The position numbers and the translations under genes were made by a program. Below, in pieces: positions 30,571 through 41,028 of a DNA stretch of 64,000 nucleotides (position 1 is the first letter of the stretch; every line of letters begins with the position of its first letter). Source of the DNA: Streptococcus sp. 116-D4 (GTDB lineage: Bacteria > Bacillota > Bacilli > Lactobacillales > Streptococcaceae); assembly GCF_009731465.1 (NCBI RefSeq), contig NZ_AP021887.1, forward strand, positions 1,854,001 to 1,918,000, in the 5' to 3' direction. The notes under the pieces are model-generated. The model made no database searches. It saw only the letters and a program-made list of their open reading frames with translations, and was not told the origin of the DNA.

Positions 30571-30743
30571 TATCAACATAATTGTTTTCTAAATTAGAAA
30601 AGTGAGAATACAAGCACGGCCAAGGCTGCACCGAGGATAGGTCCCACAACAGGAATCCAGGCATAAGACCAGTCTCCATCTCCCTTGTTTGAAATTGGAA
30701 GGATACTGTGCATGATACGAGGTCCAAGGTCACGAGCTGGGTT
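30542..30743. repeat. 202-bp direct repeat, copy 2 (original glpF end)
   Basis: This is the parent of the fragment at 28926-29127; the two copies are in the same orientation, 1616 bases apart, and differ at two positions. Recombination between them would remove the exporter and leave a normal glpF-dlt junction. Confidence 0.92.
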
Positions 30744-31298
30744 CAAGGCATAACCTGTTGTCCCACCTAGTGATAGACCAATACCGACAATCAAAGTTCC
30801 CACTGCAAAGGTTCCGATTCCTGCTTGAAGGTCATAAAGCCCCAAAGCAAAGATTGTCAACACCAAAACAAAGGTTCCAAGGATTTCGCTGATCAAGTTT
30901 GATACAGTATCTTTGATGGCCGGTCCTGTGCTGAAGGTAGCCAAAATATTTCCTGCATTTTCTTCTGCCTCATAATGCGGTTTGAATTGCAACCAAACCA
31001 AAATCTGACCCAGCATAGCCCCTGCGAACTGGGCTAAGATATAAGGCAATACGGAAGCCCAAGGCAAGTCACCTTTTAAAGCTACACCAATTGTCACAGC
31101 TGGGTTTAAATGAGCTGGACTGAGCTTGCCAGATACAAATACTGCAACCGCAACTGCAATCCCCCAACCCATAGTAATCACAATCCAACCTGAGTTGTTG
31201 CTCTTGGTTTTAGGAAGAACCACACCTGCAACAACACCATTTCCTAGAAGAATCAGGATTAAAGTTCCCAAAAATTCTCCAAATAATTCATTCATCAT
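30594..31298 (-). CDS. glpF: Glycerol facilitator (aquaglyceroporin)
   Basis: GlpF lets glycerol diffuse through the membrane. The 234 residues contain six membrane helices and both half-helix NPA boxes: HLNPAVTIG near residue 65 and the altered ALNPARDLG near 188, whose Asp after Arg marks glycerol channels. GGAGACAGAGAG precedes two adjacent ATGs, either of which could start. It is the third gene of glpK-glpO-glpF, supplying substrate to the first two. Confidence 0.95.
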   Translation of the reverse strand: MMNELFGEFLGTLILILLGNGVVAGVVLPKTKSNNSGWIVITMGWGIAVAVAVFVSGKLSPAHLNPAVTIGVALKGDLPWASVLPYILAQFAGAMLGQILVWLQFKPHYEAEENAGNILATFSTGPAIKDTVSNLISEILGTFVLVLTIFALGLYDLQAGIGTFAVGTLIVGIGLSLGGTTGYALNPARDLGPRIMHSILPISNKGDGDWSYAWIPVVGPILGAALAVLVFSLF

Positions 31299-31368
31299 CT
31301 CTCTGTCTCCATTAAAAAGGAGGAGAGGGTGGACTAGGAGTCCTGCCCTCCACCTCTTTTATTTTTTC

Positions 31369-33195
31369 TTAATTTTTTAATTCTGCTAAATCATTGTTAG
31401 CAAGAGCTGCTTCGACATCAGCACGGTAAGCTGCTTTTTCTTCTTCTGTCCAGTCATAGAATCGTCCCATTTCATCCAAAACTGGCTCAACGATGCTATC
31501 CAAACTATCACGCATAAAGAGCATGTGATTGGTACGACGAAGGAGGAAGTCAACTGGGCTCAGAGCCAACTCATTGCGCATTGCATAGTGAAGTGACAAA
31601 GTATCTGCCAAGCTGAGTCCTGGCGCTTGTTCTAAGCTGTGAGCAAGAGCAAAGACTTTCGGTGCATTTGAACCGTAAAGATTTGCTAGGTAATGAGCTT
31701 CCTTGCTATCCAAACCACGTGACACTCCAAGTTGCGCAAAGGCTTCGATTTCTGAGTCCACATTTGCTGGGTTCAATTCCCCACCTGAAACAGGGTATGT
31801 CTTAGAGTTGATCAGTTTAAAGCTGCGGTCAAATTCTGCTTTGAGGATATCAACCACGCGCTCCATAGCTCCTTCAGCCATCTTACGGTAGTCTGTGATT
31901 TTACCACCAGCAAGGGTCAAGAGACCATTGTCATCACGGTCCAAGCTCGAACCACGTGAAACTGCAGATGGGTCCAAATGTTTCTCAGAGGTACTGCTTT
32001 CAAGCTTGCTAACAGCAGACTCAACATCTTCACGCGTTTTTTCTTTAGAAAGATAAGATTCAACAGTCGCAATCAAGTTGTTAAAGCTTTCATCACTAAT
32101 AGTTCCGTTATTCCCTCCATTGTAGTCAGAAGCGCTGTTGCCTGCGATCAATGGACGAAGACCTGCCCAGCTACTCTCAATATCTTGAACAGTAATGTTT
32201 GCTTCTGGGAAGCGGTTGTTGACAATGCCAAGTAGGTAATCTACATCTTCTTGAGTTACTTTTGGATGTTCCAAATCCCCTGTGTAGTCTGTATCAGTTG
32301 TACCGAAGTAAGTCTTGTTTTCACGTGGGAGAACAAAGACCATCCGGCCATCACCCAAACCTGTGTCAAAGTAAACTGGCTGTGAAACCTTGATCTTGCT
32401 TGAATCCACTACCAAGTGAACTCCCTTAGTTGGACGCATTTGTGAGAATTGGGTTCCCTTATTAGACAAATTGCGTACCTTATCGCTCCAAGGACCTGTT
32501 GTGTTAATCACCAGACGGGCCTTGATTTCAAATACTTGGTCTGTCAACAAATCACGAGCTACAACACCTGTAATCTTGCCACTTTCGTCAAAGAGGAAGC
32601 CTTCTGCCTTCACGTGGTTGGCAATGAGGGCCCCGTCTTGGTTGGCACGTTTGATGTTTTCGATTACGAGACGCGCATCGTTGTTACGGAAGTCAAGGTA
32701 AACTCCACCTCCTACCAAACCTTCTTTCTTCAAGTTTGGCTGGCGTTCCAAGACTTCTTCCTTGCTCAAGACCTTGTTTGCCGCTGGCGTGTTATTAACC
32801 CCTGCCAAAAGGTCGTACAAGTCCATAGCTACCTTAAGACGGAAGAGGCTAAAGGTTGCTCCATCTTCTTCATAAACTGGCAAGAGCATTGGATCTGGTT
32901 TTGGAATATGAGGTGCAATTTGTTGTACCACTGCACGTTCAGAAACCGTATCTGATACTACTTCTACGTCGAATTGTTTGAGGTAGCGAAGACCTCCGTG
33001 AACCAATTTAGTTGAGCGGCTAGATGTTCCTTCTGCAAAGTCTTGCATTTCAATCAAACCAGTTTCAAGACCACTAGCTGCTGCCTGCAAGGCTACACCA
33101 GCCCCTGTGATTCCTCCACCGATAATCAAGAGGTCCAAGGTACGTTCCTGCATTTTTTTAATTGATAATTCACGTGTTTTCTTTGAAAATTCCAT
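31369..33195 (-). CDS. glpO: Alpha-glycerophosphate oxidase
   Basis: GlpO (608 residues) oxidises glycerol-3-phosphate to dihydroxyacetone phosphate with oxygen, producing hydrogen peroxide. The FAD-binding GGGITGAGVALQAAASG lies near residue 26, and SSRSTKLVHGGLRYL is the DAO-family flavin contact. The roughly 50-residue insert near 350-400 (after LRPLIAGNSASDYNGGN) is typical of the streptococcal oxidase and distinguishes it from the dehydrogenase GlpD. It lies between glpK and glpF. Peroxide made here adds to that from pyruvate oxidase in this group. Confidence 0.94.
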   Translation of the reverse strand: MEFSKKTRELSIKKMQERTLDLLIIGGGITGAGVALQAAASGLETGLIEMQDFAEGTSSRSTKLVHGGLRYLKQFDVEVVSDTVSERAVVQQIAPHIPKPDPMLLPVYEEDGATFSLFRLKVAMDLYDLLAGVNNTPAANKVLSKEEVLERQPNLKKEGLVGGGVYLDFRNNDARLVIENIKRANQDGALIANHVKAEGFLFDESGKITGVVARDLLTDQVFEIKARLVINTTGPWSDKVRNLSNKGTQFSQMRPTKGVHLVVDSSKIKVSQPVYFDTGLGDGRMVFVLPRENKTYFGTTDTDYTGDLEHPKVTQEDVDYLLGIVNNRFPEANITVQDIESSWAGLRPLIAGNSASDYNGGNNGTISDESFNNLIATVESYLSKEKTREDVESAVSKLESSTSEKHLDPSAVSRGSSLDRDDNGLLTLAGGKITDYRKMAEGAMERVVDILKAEFDRSFKLINSKTYPVSGGELNPANVDSEIEAFAQLGVSRGLDSKEAHYLANLYGSNAPKVFALAHSLEQAPGLSLADTLSLHYAMRNELALSPVDFLLRRTNHMLFMRDSLDSIVEPVLDEMGRFYDWTEEEKAAYRADVEAALANNDLAELKN

Positions 33196-33236
33196 TTTTA
33201 CACACTTTCTAACTAAGTCGCTTTATTCTTCCAGTA

Positions 33237-34823
<1,587 letters not shown>

Positions 34824-34879
34824 TTATCAACTTTTTTTAATTTTTTAAAAAATGTGAGGAGATTGTGTGAATTTCACAA

Positions 34880-34910
34880 AAAAGACCTGGAATGACCAAG
34901 CCTTTTAAGT
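34880..34910 (-). terminator. Terminator of the Mga-like regulator gene
   Basis: AAAAGACCTGG (34880-34890) pairs with CCAAGCCTTTT (34896-34906), including G-U pairs on the minus strand, and TTTTTT follows in that direction. The stem overlaps the stop codon. Confidence 0.65.
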
Positions 34911-36332
34911 GAATAATAAGTGGCGAATAGCCGCCAAATCTTCCATATCCAAGTCATTTTTTAAATAATAGACTGGTGTTTGTTCCTTCTTATGAATCGG
35001 GTTATTGGTAACCAGCAAATCATAATGTCGAGTTCGGTCATAGGCTTCAATGGTAATAAAACGATTGTATTCCAAATACCGTTTCAAAATGGCTGCCATC
35101 CTTGAAAAGACAAGAAAACCAGATGTCAAATCCAGACCAATCCGCATATGTTGACCACCATTTTCAGCCATATATTCGATTAACTGGAGCCATTCCCAGA
35201 GAATTTTCTTATCCAAATCCGTACCTTGCTGAAAAGCAGGTAGAGCATGAAAAATCTCCTCTGCTGTCTCTTTAAAATCATGTTCCATCAGGAAATATGG
35301 ATGACGATTCTCCAACTGGTACTTGTAGCGATCCTGTAAGATATAGCCCTTATAGAGATAGACTTGAGCACAAAGCTGACTGAGTTCATAAGTGACATGG
35401 TCCTCTGTATAGTCCCCCAATAGTTCCTCCTTTTTCATTTCTTGAATCAATTGCGTCAGCAAATCTGCCAACTGCCCTCCAAAACCAAGGATATACTCCA
35501 TAGTATGAAGAGGAAGAATGCGATGAGATAGGAGGAAAGAGAAGAAAATCATCATCTCACCATCCTCAGTTCCCAGAGGAAGGTGTTGCCCAGCAAAAAA
35601 GGACGGAGCCTTTCGATGCAAACGAAGGTAGAAAATATTGTCAAAATACCCTCGCATTTTCTCTTCTATCACTTGAAACTGGCAGGCATTGACCCGGAGA
35701 CGCTGTTGACTGATGTGGGACCAGAGAACCAAGTCCAGTTTTTGCCCCGAAGACAAACTTGCACCGCAGATTTCTTCTAAACTGGCAATTTCCTGCTTTC
35801 TCTCTGGTTTCTGCATGTGACCTTCCCACTCCTGACTGGACCAAACCTTGCGGAAAAGACAGAAATAGAAATAACGAATCTGATGCTCTGGACCTCGCCA
35901 ACGGCCATTTTGGATAGATAAATCAAACTCTGACAAAATCTGATTTAGACTAGCCAAATGACGGCCAAGCGTGGCCTCACTAATCATTAATTCTTGAGCC
36001 AACTGATGGGCTAAAAACTGTTGGTGGTAAAGAAGATAAACGAGAATCTGATATTTAACAGCATTCTCCAAAAACAAGCTCCGAATGTCTCTCCCCTTAG
36101 TAGTTGCACCGATTGACAGGCGCAGATTTTCATCTTCTAAGGAGATGGTCAACTCTAAGCCACTGTCCAAAGCCTTGTCATTAAGCAGGGTGACATATTT
36201 GGTTAGGGTTGCTTTTGAAAATCCTGTTTCCTCCATTACAGCCTTGACAGTCGTCTGAGACTCTTGTAATAGAAAGGAAAGGATTGAAAATTGGCCAGAT
36301 TCGACCTTTTCCATCAAATCTCCTAAATACAT
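34905..36332 (-). CDS. Mga/RofA-like transcription regulator
   Basis: This 475-residue protein has an N-terminal helix-turn-helix ([25 protein letters not shown], about 28-52) and a second one near 112-137 ([23 protein letters not shown]), followed by a long helical region and a C-terminal EIIB-like part (YDLLVTNNP). That order is typical of the Mga/AtxA group of virulence and sugar regulators. Two starts are possible: 36332 after GGGG, or 36314 after AGGAG. It lies directly downstream of the glp operon, so control of glycerol genes is possible but unproven. Confidence 0.8.
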   Translation of the reverse strand: MYLGDLMEKVESGQFSILSFLLQESQTTVKAVMEETGFSKATLTKYVTLLNDKALDSGLELTISLEDENLRLSIGATTKGRDIRSLFLENAVKYQILVYLLYHQQFLAHQLAQELMISEATLGRHLASLNQILSEFDLSIQNGRWRGPEHQIRYFYFCLFRKVWSSQEWEGHMQKPERKQEIASLEEICGASLSSGQKLDLVLWSHISQQRLRVNACQFQVIEEKMRGYFDNIFYLRLHRKAPSFFAGQHLPLGTEDGEMMIFFSFLLSHRILPLHTMEYILGFGGQLADLLTQLIQEMKKEELLGDYTEDHVTYELSQLCAQVYLYKGYILQDRYKYQLENRHPYFLMEHDFKETAEEIFHALPAFQQGTDLDKKILWEWLQLIEYMAENGGQHMRIGLDLTSGFLVFSRMAAILKRYLEYNRFITIEAYDRTRHYDLLVTNNPIHKKEQTPVYYLKNDLDMEDLAAIRHLLFT

Positions 36333-36479
36333 TTGTTACCCCTTTCATTTTCTACCTTAAGCATAGCATAAATCTTAGAAATGCTGAAATAATCTGTTTC
36401 TCTTTTTATTTTCATGCTGATTTCCTAGTCCATTATCCTGAAAATCGACAAACACACGGCTCCCCCTTTGGGCATTTTT

Positions 36480-36497
36480 ATGCTAAAATAGTAGCTA
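36480..36497 (+). promoter_or_regulatory. hslO promoter with almost no leader
   Basis: TGC-TAAAAT (-10 at 36483-36488) is an extended -10 only nine bases before the hslO ATG. The transcript would start within a few bases of the start codon, and no Shine-Dalgarno sequence is present. Confidence 0.55.
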
Positions 36498-37369
36498 TGG
36501 ATAAAATTATTAAAAGTATATCAGAAAGCGGAGCCTTTCGTGCTTTTGTTCTTGATAGCACAGAAACCGTCCGCACTGCTCAAGAAAAACACCAAACCCA
36601 AGCTAGCTCAACTGTAGCACTTGGTCGAACTCTTATCGCCAGCCAGATTCTCGCAGCCAATGAAAAAGGAAATACCAAACTAACAGTGAAGGTACTGGGA
36701 TCTAGCTCTCTAGGGGCCATTATCACGGTCGCTGATACCAAGGGTAACGTCAAAGGCTATGTTCAGAATTCTGGTGTTGACATCAAAAAGACTGCAACTG
36801 GTGAAGTTCTAGTTGGACCTTTTGTTGGAAATGGTCAATTCCTCGTTATCACAGACTACGGTACTGGAAATCCTTACAACTCTATGACTCCCCTCATCTC
36901 TGGGGAAATCGGTGAAGATCTTGCCTTTTACCTGACTGAAAGCCAACAGATCCCTTCAGCAGTAGGTCTCAATGTCCTTTTGGACGAGGAAGACAAGGTC
37001 AAGGTTGCAGGTGGTTTCTTAGTCCAAGTCTTGCCAGGAGCCAAGGAAGAAGAGATTGCTCGCTTTGAGAAACGCATCCAAGAAATGCCAGCTATCTCAA
37101 CGCTTCTGGAAAGTGAAGACCATATCGAAGCCCTCCTCAAAGCAATCTACGGTGACGAGCCATACAAACGCTTGTCTGAAGAAGAAATCCGTTTCCAATG
37201 TGACTGTAGCCATGAGCGCTTTATGAACGCTCTTGCCAGCCTTCCAAGTTCAGACTTACAGGAAATGAAAGAGGAAGACCACGGGGCAGAAATCACTTGT
37301 CAATTCTGTCAAACTACCTATAACTTTGATGAAAACGACCTGGAGGAACTCATTCGTGACAAATCTTAA
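36497..37369 (+). CDS. hslO: Redox-regulated chaperone Hsp33
   Basis: Hsp33 holds unfolding proteins under oxidative stress. I start at 36497 ([17 protein letters not shown]), giving 290 residues, the family size; the longer frame runs through promoter sequence. The zinc switch is C-terminal: [10 protein letters not shown] (CxC) and [10 protein letters not shown] (CxxC), near residues 235 and 268. Oxidation of these cysteines activates the chaperone. This suits a peroxide-producing Streptococcus. Its last 14 bases overlap the dus gene, so the two are coupled. The apparent lack of a ribosome site is unusual. Confidence 0.93.
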   Translation: MDKIIKSISESGAFRAFVLDSTETVRTAQEKHQTQASSTVALGRTLIASQILAANEKGNTKLTVKVLGSSSLGAIITVADTKGNVKGYVQNSGVDIKKTATGEVLVGPFVGNGQFLVITDYGTGNPYNSMTPLISGEIGEDLAFYLTESQQIPSAVGLNVLLDEEDKVKVAGGFLVQVLPGAKEEEIARFEKRIQEMPAISTLLESEDHIEALLKAIYGDEPYKRLSEEEIRFQCDCSHERFMNALASLPSSDLQEMKEEDHGAEITCQFCQTTYNFDENDLEELIRDKS

Positions 37370-38336
37370 TACACCCTTTATGATTGGCAATGTTGAGATT
37401 CCCAATCGTACCGTTTTAGCGCCCATGGCTGGCGTGACCAACTCAGCCTTTCGTACCATCGCAAAAGAGCTCGGAGCTGGACTCGTTGTCATGGAAATGG
37501 TCTCTGACAAGGGAATCCAATACAACAACGAAAAAACTCTTCACATGCTTCATATCGATGAAGGCGAAAACCCTGTCTCTATCCAGCTTTTTGGTAGCGA
37601 TGAAGACAGCCTAGCACGCGCAGCCGAATTCATCCAAGAAAACACCAAAACCGATATCGTGGATATCAACATGGGCTGCCCAGTTAACAAAATCGTGAAG
37701 AACGAAGCTGGCGCTATGTGGCTCAAGGACCCAGACAAGATCTACTCTATCATCAACAAGGTCCAGTCTGTCCTTGATATCCCACTTACTGTCAAAATGC
37801 GTACCGGCTGGGCTGATCCATCTCTTGCAGTAGAAAATGCCCTCGCTGCTGAAGCAGCAGGTGTTTCTGCCCTCGCCATGCATGGCCGTACCCGTGAGCA
37901 AATGTATACAGGTCATGCAGACCTTGAGACCCTGCACAAGGTTGCCCAAGCTCTGACCAAGATTCCCTTCATCGCCAATGGTGATATCCGTACGGTCCAA
38001 GAAGCCAAACAACGCATCGAAGAAGTCGGTGCTGATGCAGTCATGATTGGCCGCGCTGCCATGGGAAATCCCTACCTCTTCAACCAGATCAATCATTACT
38101 TTGAAACAGGAGAAATCCTACCTGATTTGACCTTTGAAGACAAGATGAAAATCGCCTACGAACACTTAAAACGATTGATTAACCTCAAAGGGGAAAACGT
38201 CGCAGTTCGTGAATTCCGTGGCCTCGCTCCTCATTACCTCCGTGGAACATCTGGCGCTGCCAAACTCCGTGGAGCCATTTCCCAAGCCAGCACCCTAGCA
38301 GAGATTGAAGCCCTCTTGCAATTGGATAAGGCTTAA
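37356..38336 (+). CDS. dusB: tRNA-dihydrouridine synthase
   Basis: This FMN enzyme reduces uridines in the tRNA D-loop. I choose the GTG at 37356 (reads [17 protein letters not shown]) because GGAGG lies 9 bases upstream; it overlaps the end of hslO by 14 bases and gives 326 residues. Motifs: [13 protein letters not shown], the catalytic Cys in [18 protein letters not shown] near residue 108, and [14 protein letters not shown] near 178. The C-terminal helical domain binds tRNA. Symbol dusB follows the usual Gram-positive family name; which uridines it reduces is not visible. Confidence 0.92.
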   Translation: MTNLNTPFMIGNVEIPNRTVLAPMAGVTNSAFRTIAKELGAGLVVMEMVSDKGIQYNNEKTLHMLHIDEGENPVSIQLFGSDEDSLARAAEFIQENTKTDIVDINMGCPVNKIVKNEAGAMWLKDPDKIYSIINKVQSVLDIPLTVKMRTGWADPSLAVENALAAEAAGVSALAMHGRTREQMYTGHADLETLHKVAQALTKIPFIANGDIRTVQEAKQRIEEVGADAVMIGRAAMGNPYLFNQINHYFETGEILPDLTFEDKMKIAYEHLKRLINLKGENVAVREFRGLAPHYLRGTSGAAKLRGAISQASTLAEIEALLQLDKA

Positions 38337-38337
38337 A

Positions 38338-38889
38338 ATGGTTCATACTGCTCTACTAGTTATCGATATGCAAAAAGCATTTGATAACCCTATCTGGGGA
38401 GAACGGAACAACCCTCAAGCTGAACAACAAGCATTGAGGGTACTGGCATACTTTCGTAAACATGCTCTTCCAGTCTTACATGTTCAACACATATCTGACA
38501 ATCCCCAGTCGCAATTTCATCACAAACAAAACCAGGAGTTTAAAAGTGGATTTGAAGCAATTACTTCAGAACCTGTCTTTCAAAAAACGGTTAATAGCGC
38601 CTTTATTGGAACAAACCTTGAATCCTATTTACGAACAAATCAGATTTGTCGTTTAGTCGTTGTTGGTTTGACCCTGCCTCATTGTGTATCTACTACTACA
38701 CGAATGGCAGCAAATCTTGGCTTTGAAGTCACTTTACTAGCAGATGCTACTGCCAGTTTTACCCTATCTAACAAAAACGGTCAGGCCATCTCGCCTGAGA
38801 CTATCCATGAGATTAATCTCCTTTCTCTACAAGATGAGTTTGCGCAAATTCTTACTACAGAAGAATTTTTAACCCAAGTAAAAGTATAA
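38338..38889 (+). CDS. Isochorismatase-family cysteine hydrolase
   Basis: This 183-residue protein begins one base after the dus stop, with AAGG in the preceding gene as its ribosome site. The catalytic triad of the family is visible: Asp in LLVIDMQKAF, Lys in VFQKTVNSAF and Cys in TLPHCVSTTTRMA near residue 117. Family members include nicotinamidases and isochorismatases. Nicotinamidase usually has a metal-binding DxHxxH that I do not see, so another small amide is more likely. No isochorismate pathway is nearby. The function is open. Confidence 0.82.
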   Translation: MVHTALLVIDMQKAFDNPIWGERNNPQAEQQALRVLAYFRKHALPVLHVQHISDNPQSQFHHKQNQEFKSGFEAITSEPVFQKTVNSAFIGTNLESYLRTNQICRLVVVGLTLPHCVSTTTRMAANLGFEVTLLADATASFTLSNKNGQAISPETIHEINLLSLQDEFAQILTTEEFLTQVKV

Positions 38890-38892
38890 AAT

Positions 38893-38928
38893 AATCCGTC
38901 AACTCTTATTGAGCTGACGGATTTTCTT
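38893..38928 (+). terminator. Terminator after the isochorismatase gene
   Basis: AATCCGTCA (38893-38901) pairs with TGACGGATT (38915-38923), followed by TTTCTTT. It closes the hslO-dus-hydrolase unit and faces the convergent lipoprotein gene. Confidence 0.8.
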
Positions 38929-38958
38929 TGATTGTAAAAATTCAAATACTGATAGCTA

Positions 38959-39672
38959 TTATTGATTCAGAGCAACACTGGAAACCTTACCATCCGCTCC
39001 TGTTGTAATTTGGATGACTTTTCCTCCACCAATTTTGGCATTATATTTACCATCATCAAGAGTATAAGAATAACCTTTGATAGAGTAATTTTCTTTCTTT
39101 CCATCAGCAGATTCTACTGTAAATTGACCACCTGATGAAACTGTGATAGTTTCGCCATTTGCTCCCTTCCAATTGCCTGCTGCAGCTGAGAAATCACCAT
39201 CTACCATGGTTAAAACACCCTTGTAGCGTTTATTTTGCTCTGCTTGCTTGTCTTGAAGTTTGCGGTCAGTTGTAGGATCATAGCTTGATTGGTTAGACTG
39301 GGCTTGAGGAGACTGTTGAGTTGATGGAGTCTGAGCAGGAGTTTGTTGACTAGCCGCCTGTTGACTAGCTACCTGTTGATTAGACACTTCTTGACCCTGT
39401 CTTTGCTCTGGTACAGGTGCCGCTTGTGATGGTGTTGCACTTGCTGAAGACTGGTCGGTAGATGCCTTGGCCTTTTCAGATGAAGCTGAACTTGAGGATT
39501 TCTGAGTCTTGCTTTCTTTGCTCGCAGAAGCTGCTTTAGAGCTTGATGATTGGCTTGTCTTAGCAGAACTGCTTGCTTGAGTTGTTTCCTTTTTATTTCC
39601 ACAAGCTCCTAATAATAGGGTAGAAGCCAATACAGTCGCTGCCATCAATTTGATATAGGTTTTCTTTTTCAT
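38959..39672 (-). CDS. Ser-rich lipoprotein with DUF6287 domain
   Basis: The signal LLGAC predicts a lipid on Cys24. Residues 25-140 are low-complexity, rich in Ser, Lys, Ala and later Gln, with repeats such as QQVASQQAASQQ, probably a flexible stalk through the wall. The C-terminal 90 residues (KGVLTMVDGDFSAAAGNWKG to VSSVALNQ) look like the DUF6287 domain seen in streptococcal lipoproteins, with a glycine-rich beta structure. Function is unknown; it is surface exposed. AAAGGAG precedes the ATG. The stalk could vary in length between strains because of its repeats. Confidence 0.82.
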   Translation of the reverse strand: MKKKTYIKLMAATVLASTLLLGACGNKKETTQASSSAKTSQSSSSKAASASKESKTQKSSSSASSEKAKASTDQSSASATPSQAAPVPEQRQGQEVSNQQVASQQAASQQTPAQTPSTQQSPQAQSNQSSYDPTTDRKLQDKQAEQNKRYKGVLTMVDGDFSAAAGNWKGANGETITVSSGGQFTVESADGKKENYSIKGYSYTLDDGKYNAKIGGGKVIQITTGADGKVSSVALNQ

Positions 39673-39726
39673 TTTTCTACTCCTTTGTAATATTTTAGAA
39701 ATATAAAGAAATATTTTTGTAATATA

Positions 39727-39755
39727 ATTGTAACATTGAGATTTAAATATGTCAA
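39727..39755 (-). promoter_or_regulatory. Promoter of the Ser-rich lipoprotein gene
   Basis: On the minus strand TTGACA (39750-39755) and TGT-TACAAT (-10 at 39727-39732) have a 17-base spacer, an excellent housekeeping promoter. Confidence 0.8.
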
Positions 39756-39950
39756 GAATTTATCTAAACTATTTTAAAAATATCACATAATTTAGATACA
39801 TTTACTCCTCCTACTCTTTTATTCGTAATAAAACAGAAAAATAGGAGATTTTCCTGTTAAAAATTTGAATTTGTTTTTATGTAATCGCTTATATCTTTAA
39901 CTGCAAAGGAATATAATAACATTGAAATAGAATATAGGAGGTGCATTCTT

Positions 39951-40162
39951 ATGCTAAATAAGTATTACAAGTATCTTCCTTGGTTGATTTTGGGAGCTAT
40001 TGGCTCTTATCAATCAGCCACTCACTATGGCAAAACTGCATTTAATGTCTACTATCTGACTACAATCTTTGGATTGTTTATATAGCTTTGTTATTTCTAC
40101 ACAAGAACTATCTCAAGTATCGATACAAAGACTTTTTTTACTCACCTGTTGAGCAATTCTAG
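39951..40162 (+). pseudogene. Frameshifted small membrane protein gene
   Basis: A perfect AGGAGG nine bases before ATG 39951 opens a frame reading MLNKYYKYLPWLILGAIGSYQS and stopping after 44 residues (TAG 40083-40085). Just past it, another frame reads IALLFLHKNYLKYRYKDFFY and ends at 40162. Removing one TA from TATATA at 40079-40084 joins them into a two-helix protein of 70 residues. TATAAT at 39912-39917 is a likely promoter. So this is either a gene broken by a TA slip or a real 44-residue peptide. I do not recognise the family. Confidence 0.6.
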
Positions 40163-40222
40163 GAGAGATAGCCATCCCTAAAAGCAGGCACAACACAAAA
40201 CCATCTCATGATGGTACATAAA

Positions 40223-40257
40223 GAGGTCGGGAACTTTGTCCCGACCTCACTTTTTAT
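40223..40257 (+). terminator. Terminator downstream of the small gene and the Nudix gene
   Basis: GAGGTCGGGA (40223-40232) pairs perfectly with TCCCGACCTC (40239-40248), followed by ACTTTTTATTT. It also lies just after the end of the convergent Nudix gene. Confidence 0.82.
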
Positions 40258-41027
40258 TTCAATCGATAGGTTTTTCTTGGTTTCTTTTTAGGCACTCGTT
40301 TGAGTCCAACTTCTTCTACATATTCTCCGTATTTTACGAGAAAGTTATTGCTTACGATTGGGCGACCGGGGTTGATAAGATTGACCAGTTCAGTTCCTTC
40401 GTAGACAGTGAACTCCTCCTCCAGCAGATAGAGGAAGGTCGGATTCCAGTCGAGACGCCCTTGGATTCGTTTGATGGATTCTTGGATAATGGCATAATGG
40501 TCAAAAGCGAAGGCTTGCTCCTCCAACTCTACTCCCTCTAAGAAGCACTTGCCTGTCTGAAAATCGACATCTACGAAAACGACATCCTTGGCATCGTCTC
40601 CTGCTTGAACAAGTTCTAATGCACGACTAGGCAGATAAACCAAGTGGGCAATGGTCACTGTCCAGCCCCGGGGGTCACGGCCGGGGGTCGATACGGTCAT
40701 CAATTGCTCAATTTTTTCCAAAGGAAGATCGAGATTGACTTCTTCTCTCACCTCACGCTGACAGGCATGCGCAGCATCTTCGTCCTTGTCCATAAATCCT
40801 CCAACTAAGGCCAAACAGTTTTGATAAGGGTGAGCCTTGCGGCGAATTAATAAGAGCTTGATTTTTCCGTCGACAAAGCAATAAGCTACCATATCCACCG
40901 TCACGCTCGGTTTTTCATACTGAGGAAGATCCTGTTTGCAGTACCAGTCTAAAAATTCCTTCTCAGTCGCATGAATTTCAAAATATTCTTTTTCCGTCAT
41001 CCCTACTGGAATCATCGTGTCCTCCAT
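40254..41027 (-). CDS. Nudix protein with winged-helix tail, NrtR-like
   Basis: Residues 40-165 form a Nudix domain; the box reads GGFMDKDEDAAHACQREVREEVNL, keeping the metal-binding REVREE but with Asn at the usual last glycine. Residues 170-257 (FDHYAIIQESIKRIQGRL... to KKKPRKTYRLK) resemble the winged-helix domain of NrtR regulators, which sense ADP-ribose and control NAD genes. Its position two bases after pnuC, in one operon with nadR, supports either an ADP-ribose pyrophosphatase or an NrtR-type repressor of this operon. AAGGAGG precedes the first ATG; a second start four codons in is also possible. Confidence 0.78.
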   Translation of the reverse strand: MEDTMIPVGMTEKEYFEIHATEKEFLDWYCKQDLPQYEKPSVTVDMVAYCFVDGKIKLLLIRRKAHPYQNCLALVGGFMDKDEDAAHACQREVREEVNLDLPLEKIEQLMTVSTPGRDPRGWTVTIAHLVYLPSRALELVQAGDDAKDVVFVDVDFQTGKCFLEGVELEEQAFAFDHYAIIQESIKRIQGRLDWNPTFLYLLEEEFTVYEGTELVNLINPGRPIVSNNFLVKYGEYVEEVGLKRVPKKKPRKTYRLK

Positions 41028-41028
41028 T

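Noticed and set aside
39880..39893. cre-like TGTAATCGCTTATA before the small broken gene
   Set aside because: Two mismatches at important positions in an AT-rich region; not convincing.
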